A stretch of DNA of 64,000 bases from NCBI RefSeq assembly GCF_000003195.3, contig NC_012874.2, positions 60,765,768 through 60,829,767 on the forward strand, given 5' to 3'. The notes under the pieces are model-generated. The model made no database searches. It had not been told where the DNA came from and saw only the letters and a list, made by a program, of their open reading frames with translations. The translations under genes and the position numbers were made by a program. This document shows, piece after piece, positions 11,291 to 24,803 of this stretch (its first letter is position 1; each line of letters starts with the position of its first letter). The stretch is from Sorghum bicolor. Its lineage: Eukaryota; Streptophyta; Magnoliopsida; Poales; Poaceae.

Positions 11291-11880
11291 TTAATGAGGA
11301 ACATCTAAGTGCATGGCACCATGAAATATTTCAGTTCCTCAACAGAATCCCAACCAAAGAGTACGAGAGGTTTCAGATTCTCAAGGAGAAACGGTTGGAA
11401 CCAATTCTCATTTTTGTACTAGCAAAAATAAACAACCAGATCCAAGTTTCCCCTAATTATAGTTCTAGTTTCAAAGAATCTAGCCAGGTAGCCAAATGAT
11501 TCTGCAAAGCGATTCTTAATCGCCAGAGAAACATTTCCATAGAGAATCTGAATCCAAAATATTTCTGCGAGAATCTGGAGAGACCACCTGATCAATTGTT
11601 AACCCTTTGGCTGGAGAGTTTGAAGCTGGTCCAAAGACGGAGAAGACACCCTGGTGGAGCTTGCTGAATATCTCTATTGAGTAATCTTGGTGGTGTTCCC
11701 GGAAGCATGTTGTTGGCTGTCAGTTACTGTTTAGTCTCCTGGTAGTTTCGGTTCTTTCAGTCCTGGTGGACAATGCAACTTTGGCTTAAACTCTGTGCTG
11801 TAATAACTCTTGGTATTTTGATGATATTTGAAAGGCCGGGGTGATTTACCCTTGAACTCTATAAAAGATTTTATAAAAAA
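11291..11880. other. Unassigned; right part may be a 5'-truncated LINE 3' end
   Basis: Bases 11640-11880 end in AAAGGCCGGGGTGATTTACCC, then CTCTATAAAAGATTTTATAAAAAACTAAAA. This resembles plant LINE 3' UTRs that close with a GCCGGGGT motif and an A-rich tail. No RT sequence accompanies it, so the call is weak. Bases 11291-11640 show no supported gene. Confidence 0.35.
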
Positions 11881-14340
11881 CTAAAATAATAGAACACGAC
11901 AATGAATTGGTGTAACAATATACATACCTGAACAGTGAGGACATGAGGCAATAACCATAAGAAGATGCTACTGTCTGGGCAAATGGGCACAAAATGCAGG
12001 AGCATGGGCACGTTTGTAGTAATATCCACTTGCAAAGTAGGGCATATGTTATTGCTACAACTATAGCACTTGTAGCAAAATCTTGGCAAATAATTCAATT
12101 TGTGTTTCTTCTTAACTCAAATTTATTTACTTAGTGAACCTCAAATATTTCAAAACTTTAGTAAGGCTGGAGCTTGATATGCAGGTTTCATTTTAACATA
12201 CACAATTAAATACTGTAAAATTGTAGTTATTCAATTTCAATTTGAATTGTGCCAAAAAAATATCTAAAAGTAGAGTGACTAAAAATTTGTCAGTAAACCA
12301 TGGCCAATTCATGTAAACCAAAATGACATCCAACACTACTAGAATCACACTCCACCACAGATGAATTCACCTGCTAGTGTTTCATGTCATATTCGAATGG
12401 TGAATCTTGTCTAAATACCAATGAAGAAAACATGTCTATCTATTCCAATTTAAACTATTTCAACATGGGGAGCTGCTAAGGTAGTATCCAAGAAAAATGG
12501 GAGATGTAGTGGTTAGTCCTGCCTCACGTTCACCTTTCCCTCTGCATAGTTCTTTTTCGCAATATCCAGATTTCCAACTTTCGTGGATCCAAGAATTGAT
12601 TTAAAGGAAGTAAATCTATACAGTGAAGAAAAAGGGACACTGATACTCTGGCAAGAGAATTAAAGATTGATATGCTCACTTCTAATACCTTCTAGCCAAC
12701 ATTATGGCCAAGTCACGTTATTAGCAGTTAGCTTATTACTCATCAATTCTATTGCTAGAGTATTAGTGTCCCTTTTTCTTGACTGTTTGGATTTTGATAC
12801 CTTTGAATCAACTATTGGATCACAAAAAGTTTCAACTCCATATATAAGATTATTCAAAAGAGCCTTCAAGCAAGCATGGTGGACAGGCAGCACTACCACT
12901 AAATCTCCCAGGTGTCCCGGCAGCTAACTTAGCAGCTTCCTATGTCGGACATGTGATTTTTTTATTAGTAATTAGAATTGATTCACTACTTGAATATGAT
13001 GTAGAAAATCATCAGATGAATTTATCAGTAGAATATCATCCCTATGGTTTTGAATGTCATTTTGATTTGCATGAAATGGGGATGGGTCAAGGAGAGGTCT
13101 TGACTCAGCCAAGTCAGCCATATTTTTAGCCCTAATTCAAACTTGAATAACTTTGATTTTATAACATTTGATGATGTAGTTATAGTTAAAGTATAACACC
13201 AGCCTGTATATCTAGCCACAACGCTACCAAAGTCTAGAAACATTTGATTCTCATTTAAATTGGAGTGAAGAACAAAAGCAATCTGAATTATTATGCCAAG
13301 ACATGGAACTGCAAGCAGTGCTCTCCTCGTACCAATAACATATGTCCTACTTTGGAATTAGATAGTTCAAGATACACTTGACCTTATTTATATTAATAAT
13401 TGGAACATTGCACTTTATATATTGTGCACATGTTGAGTTCTGTGGAAAATTATTTTCTATTGCTAATAACTAATTTAGATGGGAGAAAATCAATCTGGAA
13501 AACACTAGCAGCAGCCCGCCACATCAATCCCTCTAGTGTGGCAAACAGGATTTGTCACAACACACCCTTTGGCGCAGAAAGAGCTAGCCCACCTTGTTCC
13601 TGAGTGAGTATGGGTTAGGTCTAAAAAATGCATATGGTGTATTACAGTTGTGTATCCACGCTACGTAGACTAGTGTGGCCAAACGGGTCATATCTAAAGA
13701 TAATTTTAGGCCAAAATGTTTTCAAAATATTATTTACAAATGGTAAAAAAATAAAACTTTCTTCATTTTATTATGGATAGAAATGCTACTGGAGATGTTA
13801 AATAGCAAGAAATCCTCCTCATTGCATAGTATTCCCATGCTGGTCCATGGCTTGTTAAATATGTGCATGAAGGATTTACATGCTATTATTTGCATCATTA
13901 GCAACATAACTAAATGCATTAAGTCAAGTTTTATTTGTCTGCAAGGCTGGGAGCAACCTGTGGTGGCCAGATTGGTACATCACTAGAAATGCATATATAT
14001 AAAGTTGTACCCGATTAAAAACATATGCATATATATAAAAAACTTATGTCGCAGATATTTTTTCCTTTTTTAGGAAACAGGAATGCCCTGGTTACAAAAA
14101 CACAGGTTATATACAAGTCAAATGGATGAAAATAAGAGAGAAAGAAAAGAATATTCTAGAAATTCCTGCTATATGAAATAACTCTAATTTGCTCGAAGCA
14201 TAAACATGGCAAAAGTTAGGAATGCATATGCACAATTGTTTTGTAATTAAGATTTTTTCAAGCCTAAAAGGGCAAGACTAAGTATGGCTTGAATCCAATA
14301 TTGATGACTAGACATATTGATAAATTTGTACCTCTGGTGC
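11881..14340. other. AT-rich intergenic sequence, nothing recognised
   Basis: Only short open frames occur, with no domain-like pattern. I looked for terminal inverted repeats, LTR ends and tRNA genes and found none I could support. Confidence 0.5.
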
Positions 14341-15545
14341 TTGCAGGTGCAAGCGAGCCCTACTCCGCTCGCTCGCCTTTCTCCCCCACATTTTTCCTCC
14401 TCCGAGGCGAGATCATCTTCACCCTTGCCTCCACCTTCCGTGACCGCCGCCCTCGGCCGTCGACACCCTCACCACCGGTTGTGTTGCCCACCTCCTGGAC
14501 CTACCCCTTGACCCCACCCTCCTCCTGGTCCTTGGCCCTGCCACTACCGACCAATCGCAGTGACATCCTTATCCCCCTCCCCTCGTAAAGCTGCCATGGC
14601 CATCGGCACCCCCTATCCAACCTAGCCCAACTGCCTCCTATGCTACCAGAACCCAAATGCCACCCTCCCTTCATCCTCACCGTCCGGTTGGCCTGGCTCC
14701 CCCAAGCCCCTTCTAATTAAGCTACCAGAGTTGGGGAAGAAGAGAGGGAGAGTCAGAGAGAGAGAGCGATGAAGAACCTGTCACCGCTGCTGAACCCTAG
14801 CCACCACCGTCTTCTTCTTTGTCGGTGCAAAGCCTCAGTACGCAAGGGTGAATTTGTTACTGCAAAAGGAAATACCTACACATTCAAGTCCAATATATGT
14901 GCCAAACTGCCAACTACATTTGGGGATGCTCACCTTGGCATTGATGATGTCCTCGACGCGGTCACCCTACTCACGCTACCTCTAATGGTGTTGTCATTAG
15001 CCACCTCGTGTGTCGCCTGCATCCTCACGATGCATTCAAGCCAGATTAAGGTCAGGGCTCACCTTGGATTGAAGAGGGATGGGGCAGCAAGATGTTGGTG
15101 AGCCTTAACCTCTGCACACCTCCTTCTCCTGGCTAGATCCATGCGTCCCTATGCCAGATCTAGCCATACCTTCGTCATCCACACTGCATGCACGCTGGTC
15201 CCATGCGCGTACCTTGGTTGCTAGCAAGGCCGACCATCTTGCGGCACTGTGGCTGCTGCCGAGGGATGGTTGTCGTAGACGCATGCTCCAGCGCGAGGTC
15301 ATGGATGGCACCTGGCGCAGGGGCTTCTGTGCTACCACTAGCCGCTGCGGACAGGAAGGAGAAGGGGAGGAAAAAAGAACTAGGGTTTCAATGGAGCACC
15401 GGCTAGGTGGGTATTTTAACCTCAGCTTGTGTGATCTCAGCCGTCAATATGGATCAAATGGCTCAAATCGTCCAAAGCCAAAACAGACCGAGTTTGCCAC
15501 ATGGGGAAAGGAGATTCCCAACATAAGCCCAAGTTTCTGGGCCTA
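14341..15545. other. GC-rich island in AT-rich DNA, unclassified
   Basis: GC content changes sharply at about 14340 and again at 15545. Inside are open frames of 60-131 codons on both strands, rich in Pro, Ser and Arg, with no recognisable domain. It could be part of an old LTR or a captured gene leader. I see no boundary repeat or TSD. Confidence 0.4.
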
Positions 15546-15799
15546 AGGCCCCGTTAGTGGATTTTCTCTTGTGCAATGCATAATTCAATGTCAAATTCCA
15601 ACAAATTAATATAAATTCACTAAAATGCAAATCATAATAACCATGTATATTTTGGTTTTGGCCAAATGGTCATGTATAGCAATTTTGAACAATAATGTCA
15701 TGGTTTATTGACTAAAGCCATTTTTAAGTAACCACAAATTTTATGGTAATTCAATGAGTATTTGCAACAATAAGTCATCAAACCATAGTCTTTCTTTCA

Positions 15800-17165
15800 A
15801 AAAATAATAAATTGTCAAATGAAGAAGTCATCAACTACAAAGTTGAAGGCCTCATCAAGATCTACAAGTTTAGTTTTGGTCCATTCTACATATGAGTTCA
15901 TTTTGAACAATTCAAAAATCTAAATTTCAAAATATGACAACTTCAAACGGAACTTTGGGATAGAAAATAATTTCAAATGAAAAGGTCATCAACAACAAAG
16001 TTGCAAAATTCATCAAGATCTATAACTTTTGTCCTATTCATTTTTCTATCCTACTTTATTTTAACAATTCAAAATTTAAATTTCAAAGTATGAGCACTTC
16101 AAACATAATTTTGTGGTGGTAAATTATTTTAAATGAAAAAGTTATCCACAACAAAATTGTAGGACATTATAACTTTTGTTTTAGTCATTTCTCCATCCAA
16201 CTTTATTTCAACAAAGTGAGTCTATACATCCTCCACAAAAAGAAACATGTCTAGCCACATAACTAAGTGTGACATGTATCCATCTGTGAACAATGTATAG
16301 TATAATTTTGTCAAAATCTTTTGAAATTTTTATGCAATGATTATACACAAAATCCATGTTGTCAAGAAACTTTATAGATTTTTATAAACAAGTTGGGATA
16401 CTATTACATTTATTCTATAGCAATTCAACAAATAATTACAATAATAGCAGAATTTCATCAGAAAATTTTTCAAATTTATACAACAACATATTTTTGGTCC
16501 GTAAGCACCGCATAAAATTTTGAAGCACTTTTTTGATAAAGTGGGACTATGCATCCTCCGCAAATAGATATATCTCTCACTTAGCCACAAAGCTACGTGA
16601 GATGTATCCATCTGTGAACAACATGTAGCAAATGATTTCACATAAATAGTCATCGAAAACAAAGTGGTAGAACCCATTGGTCATTTCTCCATCTAACTTT
16701 GGTGAACAATTCGAAATTTGAATTTCAGTGGGAAGTTCAAATCAAATTCGGATAATAAAAAACATTATTGTCAACTACAAAGTTGTAGACTCATTGATAT
16801 CTGTAACTTTTGTATTGGTCATTTCTCCAACCGACTATGTTTGAACAATTCAAATTTGAATTTTAAGATATAACAACATCGAACAAAATTTTGGGATAGT
16901 AAATGGTTTCAAATGGAAAAATCATAAACTAAAAATTTTTAGACCTCATCGAGATGTATAAATTTAATATTGGTAATTTTTTTCATCCGAGTTCATTTGA
17001 ATAATACAAAAATTTTAATTTCACATTATGAGAATTCGAAGCTCAATTCTGGTGTTAGTAATTGATTTCAAATGGGAAAGTCGTTAACTATAAACTTTTA
17101 GAACACATTGAGATCTACAAATTTTGTTTTGGTTATATTTTTCATTCAAATATGTTGGAACATTC
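15800..17165. repeat. Degenerate tandem repeat field, ~157-bp unit
   Basis: A unit built around 'TTTCAAATGAAAAAGTCATC', 'AACTACAAAGTTGTAGA', 'CATCAAGATCTACAACTTTT', 'GGTCATTTCTCCATCC' and 'GAACAATTCAAAATTTGAA' recurs near 15813, 15971, 16127, 16752, 16905 and 17063. Successive starts lie 153-158 bp apart. Between 16200 and 16700 a second unit intervenes: a segment with CATCCTCCACAAA and ATGTATCCATCTGTGAACAA, seen at about 16214-16290 and again at 16540-16630. Many units contain an internal palindrome (AAAGTTGTAGA...TCTACAACTTT). Such arrays occur inside grass DNA transposons; here no host element could be defined. Confidence 0.72.
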
Positions 17166-17329
17166 ATAATGTGCCTTATCTATTTACTTGACAATGAAAA
17201 AACTACAATGGGTCTACAATTAGAATAGGCCAAGAATAGGAGTAGGCCCAAAATTTAGCCCAACAACTAAAAAATTAAATATGCGAGAACTTCATATTAG
17301 ATTTAGGAGCAAAAACAATTTAAAATAAA

Positions 17330-17567
17330 TGTCACAATTAAAGTTTTCCTTACTCAAACTATCTAAAGTTTGACCAAGTTTATAGAAAATAGTGTCAATA
17401 TTTATGACACCAAATAGGTATATATGAAAATATATTCCATGACGAATCTAATGATACTTATTTGGTATAAAATTATATATTAACACTTTTGTGTATAGAG
17501 TTGGTCAAACTGAAATGGTTTGACTCGGTATTATGCTAGTTTCATTCTTTTCAAGATGGAGGAAGTA
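17330..17567. mobile_element. Stowaway-type (Tc1/mariner) MITE relic
   Basis: The internal sequence has the hallmarks of grass Stowaway elements: AAAGTTTGACCAAGTTTATAG, two oppositely oriented blocks about a cytosine-poor 'ATACTTATTTGGTATAAA' core, and GAGTTGGTCAAAC. The right end is GATGGAGGAAGTA, a degenerate form of the usual GACGGAGGGAGTA terminus. The left terminus is eroded and no TA duplication can be fixed. Confidence 0.65.
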
Positions 17568-18545
17568 AGCCAATTACAGTTAATGAGAATATAATCAACA
17601 AAACTAACTTCACTAGATCATTATAGACTGTACTTGCAGAATTGTACCATGAAAATGTCTACAAACAAGAAAAGAAGAAAACTGAAAATAGAATGCTCAT
17701 CAAATCCCAAAGTTGCTTGTAGTAAGGATAGTAACTAAGTTTAAGTGGCTCTGTTCCTTTTTCTATCAAATATGATTCTTCCTATTGCAGGAGTCAAGTC
17801 AAGTGTTCAATTGATGGAAAATATGATACCATAACCAAATTAGAGGGTCAACATAACATGAGCTTTAGTGATTTATATGCATATATTTTGTAACATTACA
17901 TAGAGCTCACTACAGCTATTGGAAGCATATACACAGGCTGATGGCTGCAAAATCAAAACAAGCCATATCGTTGCAGTTGAACCATTCAAAGGATTAATTT
18001 ATATAGCAAAAGAAAGATTCACAGTTCAATGAACAGTAAGCAAAGAAACTATACGCTGGAAAGCCCCATATGTTCTAGCAGTAGATGCTTGGTGAAGATA
18101 ATGCAAGTAGATATAATAGTTTTGTCTCGTATTATAGACACTAGACGGCAAAACAAATCCTAATTCACAATGATAGTACTGTAGCTGATGAGATATGACA
18201 ATATGAGCACTAAAAGGGCTTCTCATGAAAAGAACCACAGGAAATCTAGCAGGCCTTAAGTTCCCTTCCTCTTGTAAACCAGGAAGAACCATACCTTGGA
18301 GAGAAAGTGTTTGATAACCAGATCAGAAATTCTTGGCCAGGTTAACTTTGCAAAAGAGTGAACCCATTGCTATTTTCCAAGCAAGTGAATTTGCACATAA
18401 ACTTGATGGCATCAATTATTCTACAGATTTGAACCATCTTTGTCCTTTAACAGTAAAAAACAGTTAGAAATAGATGTGTTTTGGACACGGTTTTTGCTAT
18501 AGAGGAGAGTCGTCTTTGGGCTATGGCGGGGGCTCAGAAGCTTTC
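17568..18545. other. Intergenic sequence, no gene recognised
   Basis: AT-rich with short frames only. It ends at the A-tail (T-run on the plus strand) of LINE B near 18546-18552. Confidence 0.45.
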
Positions 18546-18650
18546 TTTTTTAGATAAAGGATAGTTCATATCCGGCCTCATCTATCCGCAGATAGAATCA
18601 AACCAATTATTACAGAGTTACTTCCATAGCCAAACAAGGAAGGAAAAAGC

Positions 18651-21017
18651 CTAAGCAAGACCAATATGTCTAGTAGATAACCATACAGTGGCACTAAAAA
18701 ATTGTAAAGCTGATGTCTCTAGGTATTGCCCCGCAAGAATCAGTTGATCCTTTAGATCATCATGCCGCTGCAATCTTTCCCATTGCCGAAGCCAATGCGT
18801 TCCCCTGAAAAGAACCTGCAAAAAAGATTTTGGTCTGCATTTGTCAAAAATCACCTCGTTTCTTGTTATCCAAATTGCCCAACAAAGTGCAGCAGTTAAT
18901 AACAATGAATTATACTTTTTGGTTGCTACTTTTGATCACCTGATAAAAAGATCATTTATGTCGCACGGGGTGAAATTCCAGAAAGTATATGTACAGCACG
19001 CCACAGTGATTTGGCAAAAAGTGCAATGTAAAAAGAGGTGTTGTATAGTTTCCGGAGAATGGCAGAAGCAACAATTCCTGTCACCATTCCAGTTTCGCCT
19101 AACTAAATTGTCCTTAGTTAGGATCACACCTTTCTTTAGATACCATAGGAAAACTTTTATTTTCATGGGTACTTTAATTTGCCATAAATCTTGTGACACT
19201 CTGACCCCATTGTTAATTAACTGAACATACATGGACTTGACCGTATAGCTTCCGGATGCATGTAAACCCCACACAAAGACATCCTTTTCCTGTGTTAAGT
19301 GAATAACCTGTAAAGAAGCAACTATTCTATGCCAGTTTGTTAAGTTCGCGCCCACTAAATTTCGTCGAAAGGAAATATTTAGTAGCGTAGAACTAAGCAC
19401 TTGAGCCACAGAATCTTGTTTCCTCCTTACTATATTAAACAGTGCAGGAAATTTGTCCTTAAGAGGTTTATTTCCCAACCAAGTGTCTATCCAAAATCTA
19501 GTTTGGGATCCATCTTTCACTTTAAACAGACCAAAGTCCATAAAACACTCTTTAACATTCATTAAACTTTTCCAAAAATAAGAGTCTGTTGATTTTTCAT
19601 ACAGCTCCCTAGAGTCTTGTCTTTGATATATTTATTCCTTAAAGTTCCTGCCACATGCCATCTTCATTCAATAGCTTGAAGAGCCATTTACTCAGCAAAC
19701 ATTTATTTTGTATTTCCAAATTTTGTATACCTAAACCCCCCTGCTCTTTGGGCTGACATAAAACTTCCCATTTGGCTAATCGATATTTTCTTTTATTTTG
19801 GTCGCTTTGCCAAAAAAGCGAGATCGAAAGCAATCTAACCTTTCTAATACTCCCTTGGGTATTTCAAAAAAAGACATCATGAACATCGGTAAACTTGACA
19901 GCACCGAGTTTATCAAAACGAGTCTGCCCCCTACGGAAAGCAATTTACCTTTCCAACCGCTAAGTCTCTTTTCGATCCTTTCCTCAATTGCTTTCCAATC
20001 TTTGTTATTTAGCTTCCTGGTATTCATGGGTAAGCCAAGATATCGAAAAGGGTATTTACCAATCACACACCCAAATAGTTGCGAATAAAATAACTCATGT
20101 TCTTTTGCTTTGCCAAAGCAAAATATTTTGCTTTTATGAAAATTTATTTTAAGCCCCGATAGTTGCTCGAAGGTGCTAAGCAATAGCTTCATATTTACAA
20201 CTTTTTCAACATCGTGGCTCATAAAGATCACTATGTCATCCGCATATTGAAGGATAGACAAACCATCCTGAATTAGATTAGGTATAACCCCTTCGACCAG
20301 TCCGGCTTCCTTTGCTCTAGCAATGAGTATGGCCAACATATCAACCACTATATTGAATAGTATGGGTGACATTGGATTGCCTTGCCGTAATCCTTTTCTT
20401 GTTTGGAAGTAGGATCCTAGTTGATCATTGACTTTAATGTTAACAATACCTCCTTGTGTAAATTTTTCCACCCATTGGCACCAAATATGTGAGAACCCTT
20501 TCATCCTTAGTGTTTGTTGTAGGAAACTCCATTTTACTTTATCATAAGCCTTCTCAAAATCAATTTTAAAAATAACCCCATCTTTTTTTAGTGAAGTTCA
20601 TGTGATGTTTCATGAAGTATTACTGCACCCTCCATGATGTTTCTTCCAGGCAAAAAAGTTGTCTGTGTTGGTTTAATTAACTTCTGGGCAATGGTAGATA
20701 GTCTGTTGGTTGTGACCTTAGTGAAGATTTTGAAAGAAACATTCCAGAAACAAATCGGTTTAGGTAAAAGAATTATGGTTCCAAAATTAAGGTGATTCAG
20801 TGGTAGGATGCCTTGATGGAAATCCATGAATAGAGTCATCAGGTCATCTTTAATAATATTCCAAAAGACCTAATAAAACTCAGACGGAAAACCATCTGGA
20901 CCAGGTGCCTTATTATGTTCCATTTGGAAGATCGCAGCCCTGACCTCCTCTTGGGAAAAACTATTTGTTAAGTACTCATTTTCTAGCTGAGAGACCTGAG
21001 AATGTCATGAGTTTGTG
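18651..21017 (-). pseudogene. LINE B ORF2: RT to C-terminus
   Basis: Minus-strand blocks, in order. NKAPGPDGFPSEFY (about 20870-20920). An RT block with FLPGRNIMEGAV (near 20640). Then TRKGLRQGNPMSPILFNIVV with the catalytic ILQYADDIVIF (near 20230-20270), the thumb with GWKGKLLSVGGRLVLI (about 19920), and the zf-RVT stretch with WQIKVPMKIKVFLWYL and NCCFCHSPETIQHLFLHC (near 19010-19130). It is broken by frame changes at about 20505-20590, 19770 and 18910-18935. The upstream end at 21017 is the LINE C target site; coding resumes at 27899. Confidence 0.88.
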
Positions 21018-21194
21018 TCTCGTCCAACATTTTTTTTTCTCGAACAACGCAGGAGAGCTGCGTGTCATTTCATTAAGAAGACGGAAAAACCGGTAGGCAC
21101 TGGTCCAAGTACAAAAAAAAAACTCCACTCACACACACACACTTCTAACAGGAGACAAGGCAACAACTAAAACCCCTGGTCAACCTAGACACCA

Positions 21195-24100
21195 CCTAAG
21201 AGGCTAGGGACAGCGACCGAGCAAGAAGCTCTTGGAGCTTAGAAGCTCCAGCCAGCCCCCAAAAACTGCAGCCATCAGCTATCACCCGGAGCAGGTCCGG
21301 AATGCTAGGCCTAGCATGCTCGAAAATACAAAGAGTTTCTGTGTTTCCAAGTTTCCCAAGCTACTAGGATAACTAAAGAATTGACCCCCTTTTGCAATTC
21401 CTTTGGAACGAGCCGAAGACTTTTCCTCCACCAGCTAGAGAATTTGGTGTCCGAAGTTGAGGGCACAAGAGCAGGTAAGTGAAGAGCTTGAAGAATTGAA
21501 AACCATATCTGCCTGGTGAAAACACACCCCACAAGGATGTGCTCTATCGTTTCTTCCTCTTGATCACAGAAAGGACAAACCTCGGAATGGGGCAAGCCTC
21601 TTTTAGCAAGTCGGTCTGCCGTCCAACATCGATTGTTGATAGCTAACCAAATAAAGAACTTGCACCGTAGTGGAGCCCAACTCTTCCAAATCTTTTTCCA
21701 TGGTGCAAATTTGATGGTCCCAACAAAGAAAGCCGCATAAGCCGATTTGCTGGAGTAAGCACCTGACTGAGTTAATTTCCATCTAAACTGATCAGGTACA
21801 TCCTGCTGCAAGGTCAAGCCCTCTACTAGATCCCAAATATGGAAATATTCTTCAAAGACTTGGATAGTGCGTGCCCCCTTGATATCAGCCACCCACCTCT
21901 GATTAGTTAGAGCCTCAGCAACTGTCCTTCTGTTGAGAGATCTCTTGGGAATAGCTTTGACCAAATTTGGGGCAAGATCGCTAATGGTACTTCCATTCAG
22001 CCACCTGTCCTTCCAGAATAAAATTGATTCTCCATTACCTACAATACAGTCAACTGCTAGGTGAAACATTGCTTCTGCACACTGAGGAATTTGAACATGA
22101 AAACCAGCCCAAGGTCTTGAGGGATCTGTTTTTTGGGCCCAGAGCCACCGGATCCTTAGGGCCCAGCCAAGCTTTTCTAAATTATGGATACCCAATCCAC
22201 CGTACTCAAGCGGGCGCTGAACCCTTTCCCATGAAACTAAACAGTTGCCTCCATTTGCCTGTTCCTGCCCTTTCCATAAAAAACCTCTCCTCCTTTTATC
22301 CACTGCCTTGATTACCCATTTAGGGAGATCAAAGGCAATCATTAGATAAATGGGGGTGGCTGTCATGACCACCCGCACCATAATCAAGCGACCAGCCCTA
22401 TTCATTAGTTGTGCCTTCCATCCTGGGAGAAGATCAGCCACTTTATCAACTAGAGGCAGCAGCACCTCTTTGGAGGGTTTGTGTATAGAAAGGGGAAGCC
22501 CAAGATATGTGCAGGGGAAATCCCTGACTGAGCAATTCAGAATTTCTGCTGTAAGCTGCAGATCCTCTGTAGAGCAGTGGATTGGAGAGATTGAGCTCTT
22601 GATTAAATTAGTATGCAGACCCGAAGCATGACCAAACAGATCTAGGATAGTCCTGATAACCTGTAGGTCCAACCTACATGGTCGCAAGAAAACCACAGCA
22701 TCATCTGCATAGAAGGAGATTCGATGTCTAGCATGTTGCACCGCAAGAGGCTGGAGCAATTGCTCTCTAGTTGCATATTCCACCAAATAGTTCAGAACAT
22801 TCATGACCAGTATAAAGAGCATGGGGGAGAGGGGGTCACCCTGACGGAGGCCGCGCCGATGAAAAATAGACGCACCCGGCTCACCATTAACCAAGACTTG
22901 AGTCGAAGAGGTTGATAAAATCAGACAAAGAAGGTCACACCACCTCTGACCAAAACCCACATGTTGCAGAACTTCAAGAAGAAAAGACCATGAGACCGAG
23001 TCAAAGGCTTTGGAGATATCTAATTTGAGCAAAATATGTGCCTCCTTTTTTCTATGCAAAGTTTTCACCATTTGTTGGACAAAGAGGAAATTATCTTGGA
23101 TGTTCCTTCCTTTAACAAAAGCACTCTGATTTGCAGCGACCAAGGAAGGTAGAAGAGGGGCTAGTCGGTTGGCGAGAACCCTGGTTACTAATTTAGCCAC
23201 GCTATGAATCAAACTTATAGGTCGAAAATCTTTAACTTGAAAGGCCTCTACTTTCTTGGGGAGCAGAGAAATGAAGGCTGTGTTCAGCAATCTAAATTTG
23301 AACACATATCCCTGATGAATAGCTGATAAGGCCGACATGAGATCCCCTTTTAAGATGTTCCAACATGACTTATAAAAACGGCCAGTAAAACCATCTGGCC
23401 CAGGGGCTTTGTCCAAGGGCAAATCCTTGACTGTTTTCCACACTTCTTCCTCTGAAAAAGGAGCATCCAAAGAGGAAAGATCATGTTGCTGTACCCCAAT
23501 CTCTGAAAGATCAATAGTGTAGTCTCGACCTTCGGCTGTTCCCAACACATTCTCGAAGAAATTGAGAACCGCCCCATGCTTGGCTTCCTGCGTGACAGCA
23601 ACCTGATCTCCCACTTCAAGTTTGGCAATGAAATTTTTTTTCTTCCTGTATCTGGCCTGTTGGTGGAAAAAAGCCGTATTTGCATCCCCTTCACGCAGAT
23701 AAAGAATTCTTGAACGTAATCTCGCAATGGTTCGCTCCAGAGAGGCCAAACCAAGACAATGAAGCTTAAGTTTCTTCCTTAACCATTCCTCACTGTCAGA
23801 TAGTTCCCGAGAGTCCCTTGCAATTTCCAGTCGATGCAGGATTTCTTTGGCCATTTCCAATTGTAGCTTAATATTTCCAACCTTTCTCTGGGCCCATTTC
23901 TGTAGGTCCCTGCTGAGGCGCTGTAATTTCAGGAACAAGCGTTCAACTGCACAGTTGGACTGTACAGGAGCATCCCAATTCGACTGGACAGCCTCAAAGA
24001 ACCCCGGAACCTTTGTCCAAAAACTCTCAAAATGGAAACGTCTCTTACCACTAGTTTGAGCTTTCAGCCCCAGGATGAGTGGGCAGTGGTCAGAGACAGT

Positions 24101-24766
24101 TGACGCTGCACTCTGTAATACTGAATCGGGAAAGATATTTTCCCAACCGATACAACAGAAAGCCCTATCCAATCTGACAAGGGTGGGACATCTTCTCTCA
24201 TTTGACCAAGTATATTTGCGACCCAAAAGAGGAATTTCCTTAACCTCAGTATCATCCAAGAAACGCCGAAATCGACCCATCATTGCCCTGTCAAGATTGG
24301 CATTATTCTTATCAGCTGCCTGATAAATAAGATTGAAATCGCCAGCAACCAGCCACGGCCCATTACACAGGCTATGGACGTTCCGAAGCTCTTGCAGAAA
24401 CATCATTTTTTCTTCATCTTCCTGCGGTCCATAAACACCAGTGAACCACCAGTTCCGGCCCTCCTGTTCTGAAAAATGAACACAGATTGAGTATGTGTCG
24501 ACTCGGGACGCAACTGCTTGACAACTGCTGCTCTTCCAAGCAATCAAAACACCCCCCCGAGTTCCTTGTGCCGGTAGAGCGACAAATTTATCATAAGCCG
24601 ACCCGAACACTGACAAAAATAACCGCTGATTCATATCTGCCACTTTTGTTTCTTGGAGACAAACAATCTCCGCATTACAAGATTGAATAACATCCCGGAC
24701 CGAATTGCGCCTGTCTTTTTTATTAAGACCACGCGCATTCCAAAAAAGGATTGACGAAGGATTCAT
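21195..24766 (-). CDS. LINE C ORF2: endonuclease-reverse transcriptase, C-terminal frameshift
   Basis: ATG at 24766 (MNPSSILFWNARGLN) opens 1,151 codons, ending at 21311. The first ~230 residues are an APE-type endonuclease (LQETK, VAGDFNLI, SDHCPL). After a coiled linker comes the RT: PGPDGFTGRFY, NQSAFVKGRNIQDNF, LKLDISKAFDSVSW, RGLRQGDPLSPMLFILV, and catalytic FYADDAVVF. The thumb and a zf-RVT domain follow (KFFIWLAINNRCWTADRL, CPFCDQEEETIEHIL). No RNase H is seen, as in L1 types. At about 21335 a T-run has one extra base. The conserved C-terminal tail (FEHARPS...LQELLARSL) continues for about 45 residues in the next frame to a stop near 21195, so the native protein was probably close to 1,190 residues. 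Confidence 0.93.
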
Positions 24767-24803
24767 TTGTAAACAAAGGAGTGAGCGACCTGACAAACCT
24801 CAA

